In this document: positions 1 through 5,112 of the stretch, piece after piece
Layout of the letters: every line of letters starts with the position of its first letter
Numbering within the stretch: position 1 is the first letter of the stretch
Assembly (NCBI GenBank): GCA_903957465.1
Contig: CAJBPJ010000096.1
Span: 1 to 5,112 of the forward strand
Reading direction: 5' to 3'
Origin: an uncultured Opitutia bacterium
GTDB lineage: Bacteria > Verrucomicrobiota > Verrucomicrobiia > Opitutales > UBA953
Length of the DNA: 5,112 nucleotides
Notes under the pieces: model-generated
What the model was told of the DNA's origin: nothing
The model's database searches: none
What the model saw: the letters and a program-made list of their open reading frames with translations, nothing else
Program-made: the position numbers and the translations under genes

Positions 1-393
1 GGCACACAAGTCGCACGCATGACCTTGATTAATACGGCTGGAAAAACTATCGCAGAAGCGCGCCTTGGCACTGATACGCGCTGGGCAACAGAAGGCGAGA
101 TTAGCAGCGCCCAGGCGGCACAACTTGCGGCGAGTCTCTCGCTCGTCCAAGCGCATAGCTTCTCTTCAAGCAGTTTACCGTTCTCAAAAGAGAAGCCTGT
201 TTGGTCATTCTCAATCCGTGTCACCGATCGCTCGGCAGCGGGCGCAGCGGCTGCAAGTGAAACGACACGAAATTACCGCGTGAGCCGCGCACAAGGTCCG
301 AATACGATTATCCTCTTAGATGAGTCGGACGGCACCGAATTTGTGCCCGAGCCGGCACTCATCGAAGCACTTGCTCCTTGGTCTAGCCTTTAA
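1..393 (+). CDS. 3' end of a gene cut by the left edge; DUF4340-like C-terminal region (tentative)
   Basis: The frame is open from base 1 (GTQVAR before the first visible Met at base 19) to the TAA at 391-393, so the Met at 19 is probably internal and this is the last ~130 residues of a longer protein. What can be seen: a short strand and turn (TLINTAGKTIAEARLG), a W shortly after, an Ala/Leu-rich helix (AQAAQLAASLSLVQA), a Ser-rich loop, then strands (PVWSFSIRVTD, NYRVSRA, TIILLDESDGTEF) and a final helix ending LIEALAPW. This order of strand, W, helix, strands and terminal helix matches my recollection of DUF4340 repeats, often found in envelope proteins near ABC-type transport genes. That assignment is inference from layout only. 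No membrane segment lies in the visible part. The next gene starts 4 bases after the stop, so the two probably share a transcript. Confidence 0.6.
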   Translation, partial: GTQVARMTLINTAGKTIAEARLGTDTRWATEGEISSAQAAQLAASLSLVQAHSFSSSSLPFSKEKPVWSFSIRVTDRSAAGAAAASETTRNYRVSRAQGPNTIILLDESDGTEFVPEPALIEALAPWSSL

Positions 394-397
394 GCGT

Positions 398-2968
398 ATG
401 GGCAAGCCATTGCTAAAAATTGCCTGGCACGGGGCAAAATTTATCGTTCGGATATTTCTTTGCCTTCTACTCATCGCGCAACTTGCGGCTCTGTGGATTG
501 TTTCACATCGCACGCCCACACGTCTGCCTCCGGTCGTGCTCAGTGCGGTATCCGAAGTCTTTGCCGGACAGCTCTCATTTACTTGCCGTGAAGCAACGAT
601 CGATAACTGCGGACGGATTCGTTTAGGCGGCGCACAGCTCGCCCATGACGAGTATTCCGGGGATGTACTTTATGCGGACTTAGATTTCACGCCTAACTGG
701 GCTGAGTTGTTAACTGGAAAACTCGAGCTAAAGACAATGGAGGCGCGCGGACGTGGCACTTTAGGAGAACTGGATGGAAAAGCCGCCTGCGATGATTTCG
801 TTATACGCCTCACAAACTCAAATGGTAGCCTTGTGGCGCAATCGGCAGCGCGTGTCGGCTCCATGGTATTACGAGCAGATTTAATCGTACCACCTGCACA
901 GCTTTCAGTTGAACCAAAATGGTCATCGGATGCTGGGCCAACCTTGCGCTGGAATCGAGTAGTCGCAATCAACTGTCTCAAGGCCTTACGGGCCCTCGAA
1001 GGCAGTGTCGTTCTAAACGTGACTGGGCCGAATCATAGAGCACAGCTGTCGGCAGACTTTATTGAAAACCCTACATCTATCAGTTCGCTGCCATTAACTG
1101 CAAAGCGCGGAACAGTTCGTGCAGTCTTCGATCGCTCACTCCGCGCCCAACTACACCTCCAGGAGCTGCGCGCGTGGGACGTGAGCACAAGCGATGCTTG
1201 GATTTTTATGGATGAACAAGGAAGCATCGGTGCTTACCTCGCCAGCATCCAGGTTGACGGCCTTGAGCGCATAAACGCACATGTCCGCGGCAAATGGCAC
1301 GACACATCCATACAGTCATTCACCGTAAACCTCTCAACCGACAACTCTTGGGTCCAGACGAGTATAACGATAAACAACGACTCGGTGGCCCTTAAAGACA
1401 GCTATGCACATCTTGCTGCGAGTGATTTAGTCCGCATTGTGCCTGTAGTGGAAAGCACCAGAAAAATCGGGGTCGACCTGAGCGGCGCGATCGATGTTTT
1501 CGGGACAGAACTTTTGTGGAGCAAAGCTGGACATGTTCGCGGACATGGTTCGTTTGCGTTTTCAAAATTTGGATGGAATGGCATCAGCCCTTCGCGCGTT
1601 CGTCCAGAGAGCACGCTTGCAACATTCACGGGCGACTTTGATTTTTCGACGGAGAAAAATAACTTGAGCCTGCGTCGTCTTAATCTCGCTGGGCTTTGTG
1701 GTGAAATCGAGGGAGGCCTTCGGTTAAACGATGCGTATGCCATTCGGCTTAACTCAACCGAGGGATATCCTGTTAACACATCTTTTTTAAATGCTTTGCT
1801 CGGGGACTGGTGGAAAAAACTTTGGTCACTCTTTGATTTATCGACGACAGGAACACGGCCGCACGCAGACGTGCTGGTAAAAGGGAAATGGGGAGCAGCC
1901 GACGCCGAAAAGGTCGTAGTGCGTGCACAGCTTGAAAACTTCGGCTTTATGGGTGGACGATTCGGCTCCGCAGACCTTTGGGTATTCCACACGCCGACCA
2001 ACACCACGGTGCGCATTGACTCGGCGCAAGGCGAGCTCGACGGCCGCAGTGCAGGCAGCGCACGTGGCACGATTGAATGGACCTCACTCAAGCCTGAGTG
2101 GAATGGACAACCTCGCATCTCTATCGAAGGAGGTATTCAACCTGCTTTCCTTTTACGCCTTCACGATATCAAGCTGGCGAACCAACTGCGCGATTGGAAA
2201 TTTCCGAAACCCTTCATTCGTTTAACCGTCGAACCAGATCTTTCACTCCAGCTGCACCTTACTGCCGCTGAAACAGCGACCATTGCGGGTGTATACGTCG
2301 AGAAACTCGCACTCGACCTAACCAAAAATCCATCGGGTTCTGAAATTTCTATCCACGCCACCGGCGAGGTTAGCGGAGGTCGCACGACCGTGGATCTAAA
2401 AGGCGACATGTCCCATCAAAACTTCCTTTCTGTTACCGTAGTCGATTGGAGTCGAACGGGCCTTATGAATTTAGCCGCTAGCCTTCAGGGCCGGCCCCCT
2501 GAGAAACAAGGGACAAAAGATAAGTCGAAACTCATAGCCTCTTATAAAGGCGCGATTGATTTTAGTGAGCCCTGGGCGACCGAGGGGGAGGGGTATGCCG
2601 TCCTTACTGACCCACATTTGAAGACCGTTCATCTACTAGGCGGGCTATCCGAGGGACTAGATGCCCTGGGCCTTGGATTCTCCAGCTACCCCCTCGAAAA
2701 GGCCGAACTAACCCTCCGGTGCAAAGCCGGGTTAGCAGAGGTTAAACGGCTAGACCTGACCGGACCTAGCGCATCACTTAAATTTAAGGGCAACATAAGC
2801 CTGCGAGATGGTACTTTGGACTTGGCTGGGCAAATGAAAGTGTCGCCTTCGAGCCTCGGTCCGCTGGGCTTATTGAATCCTAACCGACTGATAGCCAGCA
2901 TGATAAATGTCTATATTGGGGGCAATATGCGTAAACCGCAGATCGGCCTTAAAAATCCAACTAAATAG
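398..2968 (+). CDS. AsmA-like C-terminal region protein, inner-membrane anchored, 856 aa
   Basis: Residues 15-35 form one hydrophobic segment (core RIFLCLLLIAQLAALWIV) after a short basic N-terminus, which predicts an inner-membrane anchor with the remaining ~820 residues in the periplasm. The body is rich in short alternating strands with few helices. The C-terminus (about 720-856) shows the AsmA-like pattern: LLGGLSEGLDALGLGF at 746-761, then strands ending SASLKFKGNISL, a turn, DGTLDLAGQMKVS, and a closing GGNMRKPQIGL at 841-851. Related proteins (AsmA, YhdP, TamB) are large, groove-shaped bridges thought to move or regulate phospholipids between the two membranes; a similar role here is inferred. 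Two cysteines at 63 and 71 could pair in the periplasm. I chose ATG 398 because it lies 4 bases after the upstream stop and directly precedes the anchor. An in-frame ATG at 320 would add 26 residues overlapping the previous gene. No clear Shine-Dalgarno site precedes 398, which fits translational coupling. Confidence 0.85.
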   Translation: MGKPLLKIAWHGAKFIVRIFLCLLLIAQLAALWIVSHRTPTRLPPVVLSAVSEVFAGQLSFTCREATIDNCGRIRLGGAQLAHDEYSGDVLYADLDFTPNWAELLTGKLELKTMEARGRGTLGELDGKAACDDFVIRLTNSNGSLVAQSAARVGSMVLRADLIVPPAQLSVEPKWSSDAGPTLRWNRVVAINCLKALRALEGSVVLNVTGPNHRAQLSADFIENPTSISSLPLTAKRGTVRAVFDRSLRAQLHLQELRAWDVSTSDAWIFMDEQGSIGAYLASIQVDGLERINAHVRGKWHDTSIQSFTVNLSTDNSWVQTSITINNDSVALKDSYAHLAASDLVRIVPVVESTRKIGVDLSGAIDVFGTELLWSKAGHVRGHGSFAFSKFGWNGISPSRVRPESTLATFTGDFDFSTEKNNLSLRRLNLAGLCGEIEGGLRLNDAYAIRLNSTEGYPVNTSFLNALLGDWWKKLWSLFDLSTTGTRPHADVLVKGKWGAADAEKVVVRAQLENFGFMGGRFGSADLWVFHTPTNTTVRIDSAQGELDGRSAGSARGTIEWTSLKPEWNGQPRISIEGGIQPAFLLRLHDIKLANQLRDWKFPKPFIRLTVEPDLSLQLHLTAAETATIAGVYVEKLALDLTKNPSGSEISIHATGEVSGGRTTVDLKGDMSHQNFLSVTVVDWSRTGLMNLAASLQGRPPEKQGTKDKSKLIASYKGAIDFSEPWATEGEGYAVLTDPHLKTVHLLGGLSEGLDALGLGFSSYPLEKAELTLRCKAGLAEVKRLDLTGPSASLKFKGNISLRDGTLDLAGQMKVSPSSLGPLGLLNPNRLIASMINVYIGGNMRKPQIGLKNPTK

Positions 2969-2986
2969 TATCTTAAGTTACTTATA

Positions 2987-3005
2987 AACAACTAGTTAAG
3001 TTGTT
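2987..3005. repeat. Small inverted repeat downstream of the AsmA-like gene
   Basis: A perfect 7-base inverted repeat, AACAACT (2987-2993) and AGTTGTT (2999-3005), encloses a 5-base AGTTA loop, starting 18 bases after the stop codon. It could form a short hairpin at the mRNA 3' end. Only two pairs are G-C and no T-run follows, so it is a poor intrinsic terminator. It might instead be a protein-binding site or chance. A TTAAGTT direct repeat also occurs at 2973-2979 and 2997-3003. Confidence 0.3.
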
Positions 3006-3030
3006 GCATCTACGTGGGGTAACTAAGGGG

Positions 3031-3060
3031 TTGATTACCTGCTTGGGATACCTCTATCTA
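3031..3060 (+). promoter_or_regulatory. Weak candidate promoter for accB-accC
   Basis: TTGATT (3031-3036) matches four of six bases of a sigma-70 -35 box. It is followed 18 bases on by TATCTA (3055-3060), a poor -10 box. A start site near 3067 would leave a leader of about 25 bases before the accB start codon. The case rests mainly on position: this is the only sizeable gap in the window (124 bases) and it precedes a two-gene operon that usually has its own promoter. The remainder of the gap shows a GGTAA/TTACC inverted pair (3018-3022, 3035-3039) overlapping the -35 region and nothing else recognisable. Confidence 0.22.
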
Positions 3061-3080
3061 GTCCGTTCACAAACCTAACT

Positions 3081-3085
3081 GAGGA
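3081..3085 (+). promoter_or_regulatory. Ribosome binding site that fixes the TTG start of accB
   Basis: GAGGA lies 7 bases upstream of the TTG at 3093, an ideal Shine-Dalgarno spacing. There is no ATG or GTG in this frame between the in-frame stop at 3024-3026 and 3093. The first in-frame ATG downstream (3129) would remove 12 residues of the conserved N-terminal helix. TTG is therefore the best start. Confidence 0.75.
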
Positions 3086-3092
3086 CACAAAC

Positions 3093-3569
3093 TTGGACCT
3101 CCAAAAAATCAAACAGGTAGTGGATTTAATGAAGAAGTCGGACTTGTCCGAATTCGAGATCCAAGACCAAGAATTTAAGCTCCGCATCAAGCGGGACGTG
3201 CCCGGCAAGGCCCAACAGACTGTTACAACGGCTACGCCAGCACCCGCTCCTGCGCCTCAAGTCGCCGCTCCTGCCCCTGTGAGCCAAGCCGCCGCCCCTG
3301 CCCCTGCGCCAGTCGCCGCAGACCCTTCGCTGAAGACTATCACCTCCCCGATGGTCGGCACCTTCTATAGCGCGGCCTCACCGGACGCCCCTCCCTTTGT
3401 CGGCGTTGGTAGTCAAATTAAGAGCGATACCAACGTCTGTATCATCGAAGCCATGAAGGTGATGAATGAAATTCAAGCCGAGGTGACCGGAACTGTTGTC
3501 GAATGCCTCGTCGCAAGTGGAACCTCTGTCGAGTTCGGCCAAGCCCTCTTCCGGGTTAAGGCTAACTAA
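3093..3569 (+). CDS. accB: Biotin carboxyl carrier protein of acetyl-CoA carboxylase (AccB/BCCP)
   Basis: This 158-residue protein carries the biotin that shuttles CO2 from biotin carboxylase (AccC) to the carboxyltransferase (AccAD), forming malonyl-CoA for fatty acid synthesis in the cytoplasm. Three parts are visible. The N-terminal region (1-34; DLQKIKQVVDLMKKSDLSEF, then a strand ending KLRIKR) is typical of BCCP. A flexible Ala/Pro linker spans about 47-76. The C-terminal biotinyl domain (about 81-158) contains SPMVGTFY, a thumb-like insertion (SPDAPPFVGVG), and the attachment motif EAMKVMNEI with biotinyl Lys122, the same residue number as in the E. coli protein. Length is normal (E. 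coli 156). Translation begins at TTG with a GAGGA site 7 bases upstream. accC follows after 17 bases, so the two are surely co-transcribed, as in most bacteria. The protein would need biotin protein ligase (BirA), not encoded here, for activation. Confidence 0.97.
   Translation: MDLQKIKQVVDLMKKSDLSEFEIQDQEFKLRIKRDVPGKAQQTVTTATPAPAPAPQVAAPAPVSQAAAPAPAPVAADPSLKTITSPMVGTFYSAASPDAPPFVGVGSQIKSDTNVCIIEAMKVMNEIQAEVTGTVVECLVASGTSVEFGQALFRVKAN
3231..3320 (+). repeat. Ala/Pro-rich linker-coding low-complexity tract in accB
   Basis: Codons 47-76 of accB encode almost only Ala and Pro, with a few Gln, Val, Ser and Thr. The DNA repeats GCCCCTG-type units, for example GCTCCTGCCCCTGTG and GCCCCTGCCCCTGCG. 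Such linkers let the biotin domain swing between the active sites of the carboxylase and carboxyltransferase. The tract is prone to length change by slippage, so linker length may vary between related strains (inference). Confidence 0.7.
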
Positions 3570-3575
3570 TTCGAT

Positions 3576-3580
3576 CAGGT
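3576..3580 (+). promoter_or_regulatory. Ribosome binding site of accC
   Basis: CAGGT, containing the AGGT core of a Shine-Dalgarno site, lies 6 bases before the ATG of accC inside the 17-base gap after accB. It is weaker than the accB site, so translation may be helped by ribosomes ending accB. Confidence 0.45.
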
Positions 3581-3586
3581 CTTCGC

Positions 3587-4963
3587 ATGAATAAAATCCT
3601 TATCGCCAACCGAGGCGAAATTGCGCTTCGGGTCATCCGAGCTTGTCGCGAACTCGGTATCAAAACCGTCGCTGTCTATTCGCAGGCCGACGAACAATCA
3701 CTGCACGTCCAATTGGCCGACGAAGCCGTCTGTATTGGACCAGGCCCAAGCAAAGACTCCTACCTCCGCGAAGATCGTATCATCTCCGCTGCAGAAATCA
3801 CCAACGTCGACGCCATCCATCCAGGTTACGGATTCCTTTCAGAGAAAGCGGGTTTTGCCGAGAAGTGCGCTGCCGCAAATATCAAGTTTATCGGCCCACG
3901 CCCTGAGCACATTCGCTTGATGGGCGACAAAGCCGTCGCCAAGCAAACCGCCGCAAAGGCAAAAGTCCCGACCGTACCAGGCACCGACGGCCCTGTAGAC
4001 GGACAACGAGAAGCCATCAAAGAAGCGCAACGCATCGGCTTCCCGGTCATCATCAAAGCCGTCGCAGGTGGTGGTGGCAAAGGCATGCGCATCGTGCACA
4101 ACGCCGCAGCATTTGCGAAAGAGTATGACAGCGCCCGAATGGAAGCCGAAAAAGCTTTCGGCAATGGCTCGGTCTACATCGAAAAATACATTGAGCAGCC
4201 ACGACACATCGAATTCCAAATTCTCGCCGATGAACATGGTAAGGTTGTTCACCTCGGCGAACGCGACTGCTCGGTACAACGTCGTCACCAGAAATTAATT
4301 GAAGAGTCCCCTTCCCCCTTCCTGACACCAAAACTGCGCGAGCAAATGGGTAAAACCGCAGTGCGTCTCGCCTCGGAAATTGGTTATCAGAACGCGGGCA
4401 CCATCGAATTCCTCGTCGATAAAGCTGGTAACTATTACTTCATGGAGATGAACACGCGCATCCAAGTGGAGCACGGCGTTACCGAAGAAGTTACCGACAT
4501 GGACTTAGTCCGTCGTCAAATCCTCATCGCTTGCGGCGAGAAGATTGAGGTCGACCAAAAGGATATCAAAATCACTGGCCACGCTATCGAGTGTCGTATC
4601 AATGCCGAAGACCCTTCGCGCAATTTCGCACCAAGTCCTGGCACCATCGGCCTCTACTACGCACCCGGCGGTCACGGCGTGCGCATCGACTCACATTGCT
4701 ACTCGGGCTATACCATCCCTCCCCTTTACGACTCCATGATCGCCAAGATCATCTCCGTCGGCGCGACTCGTCAAAAGGCGCTCGATCGGATGCACCGCGC
4801 ACTCAGCGAGTACATTATTCGCGGCGTACACACCACCATCCCGGTTTGTCGTGCGATTATGAAGGATCCGGTCTTCCGCCAAGGCGGTGCGACCACCAAG
4901 TACCTTGAGGACTTCTTTGAGCGCACGCCGAAGGAACTTTGGCAGGCTGCGCCACTGACCTAA
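3587..4963 (+). CDS. accC: Biotin carboxylase subunit of acetyl-CoA carboxylase (AccC)
   Basis: This 458-residue enzyme uses ATP and bicarbonate to carboxylate the biotin on AccB, the first half-reaction of malonyl-CoA formation. The domains are the N-terminal biotin carboxylase fold (about 1-110, starting MNKILIANRGEIALRVIRAC), the ATP-grasp domain (about 114-325, with glycine loop AGGGGKGMRIV at 160-170) and the C-terminal domain (about 335-445, GHAIECRINAEDP). Residues aligned by eye to E. coli catalytic positions are all present: Lys115, Lys157, His207 in QPRHIEFQ, Lys236 in RRHQKLIEE, Glu274, Glu287, Asn289, Arg291, Val294 and Glu295 in EMNTRIQVEH, and Arg337. One oddity is Gly297 after that motif (EHGVTE), where the family nearly always has Pro (EHPVTE). 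Length is slightly above E. coli (449). There is no fused biotinyl domain, as expected with a separate accB upstream. The start is certain: MNKILIANRG is the conserved N-terminus. Confidence 0.98.
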   Translation: MNKILIANRGEIALRVIRACRELGIKTVAVYSQADEQSLHVQLADEAVCIGPGPSKDSYLREDRIISAAEITNVDAIHPGYGFLSEKAGFAEKCAAANIKFIGPRPEHIRLMGDKAVAKQTAAKAKVPTVPGTDGPVDGQREAIKEAQRIGFPVIIKAVAGGGGKGMRIVHNAAAFAKEYDSARMEAEKAFGNGSVYIEKYIEQPRHIEFQILADEHGKVVHLGERDCSVQRRHQKLIEESPSPFLTPKLREQMGKTAVRLASEIGYQNAGTIEFLVDKAGNYYFMEMNTRIQVEHGVTEEVTDMDLVRRQILIACGEKIEVDQKDIKITGHAIECRINAEDPSRNFAPSPGTIGLYYAPGGHGVRIDSHCYSGYTIPPLYDSMIAKIISVGATRQKALDRMHRALSEYIIRGVHTTIPVCRAIMKDPVFRQGGATTKYLEDFFERTPKELWQAAPLT

Positions 4964-4983
4964 GCCCGAATGGGCACTGCCCA
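4964..4983 (+). promoter_or_regulatory. Overlapping GC-rich hairpins around the start codon at 4970
   Basis: GCCC (4964-4967) can pair with GGGC (4972-4975) across a GAAT loop that exposes the first two bases of the ATG at 4970. The same strand (TGGGC, 4971-4975) can instead pair with GCCCA (4979-4983) across an ACT loop. The two short stems exclude each other. No T-run follows, so this is not an intrinsic terminator. It could affect initiation of the downstream frame, or be chance in GC-rich sequence. Confidence 0.25.
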
Positions 4984-5112
4984 GCGCTTGTCGGATATTG
5001 CCGTTCGTAAATTACGCACGGGCAAGCACTGGTTAAGCTTTATCATCCAGCAGCTCGAGAAGACGGGTGCTGCTCATGGCCAAGGATTCCTGAACGCTGA
5101 ACAAGAAGCGGA
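4970..5112 (+). CDS. Possible start of an unidentified gene, cut by the right edge
   Basis: An ATG 6 bases after the accC stop opens a frame of 47 complete codons that is still open at the window end. The visible part starts MGTAQRLSDIAVRKLRTGKH and continues with a possible amphipathic helix (WLSFIIQQLEK), then GAAHGQGFLNAEQEA. No signal peptide or long membrane segment is seen. I do not recognise the family and propose no function. Its position right after accC suggests membership of the same operon, but no Shine-Dalgarno site is visible at the normal distance, so translation would depend on coupling to accC. It might also be a chance open frame in the accC trailer. Confidence 0.5.
   Translation, partial: MGTAQRLSDIAVRKLRTGKHWLSFIIQQLEKTGAAHGQGFLNAEQEA

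Noticed and set aside
65..283. Plus-strand 72-codon frame overlapping the first gene
   Set aside because: It is Arg/Ser/Gln-rich, shifted relative to the main frame, and has no ribosome binding site; the main frame is open across the whole stretch.
320..397. 26-residue N-terminal extension of the AsmA-like protein from the ATG at 320
   Set aside because: It overlaps the coding end of the previous gene by 74 bases and would put a polar, non-signal-like stretch before the membrane anchor. ATG 398, just after the upstream stop, is more natural.
1402..2118. Long open frame (238 codons) on the minus strand inside the AsmA-like gene
   Set aside because: It is fully antisense to a well-supported gene. 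Its translation is rich in Ser, Pro and Arg, as expected of a shadow frame, with no recognisable domain.
2987..3010. Intrinsic terminator for the AsmA-like gene
   Set aside because: The hairpin has only two G-C pairs and no T-run after it, so it is listed only as an inverted repeat.
3231..3320. Tandem repeat array or CRISPR-like structure
   Set aside because: The repetition is the coding sequence of the Ala/Pro linker of AccB, with no uniform spacers or repeats.
3839..4288. Minus-strand open frame of 149 codons within accC, plus overlapping ones at 3826-4164 and 4053-4331
   Set aside because: All lie opposite the highly conserved ATP-grasp region of accC. Open antisense frames there follow from its codon bias, and no family resemblance is seen.

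Overview
The window reads as ordinary chromosomal DNA from a Gram-negative bacterium with a tightly packed plus-strand layout. The AsmA-type envelope protein and the style of the AccB/AccC pair suggest a member of the Verrucomicrobiota, perhaps Opitutae. That placement is a by-eye inference from remembered family resemblance, not a search result. No RNA gene, insertion sequence, CRISPR array, integrase or other mobile-element mark was seen.

Layout. Bases 1-393 hold the 3' end of a gene that enters from the left edge; its last ~130 residues resemble a DUF4340-type repeat. Four bases after its stop comes a large gene (398-2968, 856 aa). It encodes an inner-membrane-anchored protein with a long beta-rich body and an AsmA-like C-terminal region. 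The close spacing and lack of a visible Shine-Dalgarno site suggest the two are translationally coupled. A 124-base gap (2969-3092) follows. It holds a small inverted repeat and a weak candidate promoter, and probably separates two transcription units.

The second unit begins with accB (3093-3569, TTG start with a good ribosome binding site) and accC (3587-4963), 17 bases apart. They encode the biotin carboxyl carrier protein and biotin carboxylase of acetyl-CoA carboxylase. Together they carry out the first half-reaction of fatty acid synthesis: AccC uses ATP and bicarbonate to carboxylate the biotin on AccB Lys122. The carboxyltransferase genes accA and accD are not in the window. Six bases after accC an unidentified frame starts at 4970 and runs off the right edge.

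No previously undescribed system is evident. The points most worth a second look are a Pro-to-Gly change in an otherwise textbook AccC active-site motif, the TTG start of accB, the AsmA-like lipid-transport candidate next to a lipid-synthesis operon, and the unidentified frame whose start codon lies in small competing hairpins.
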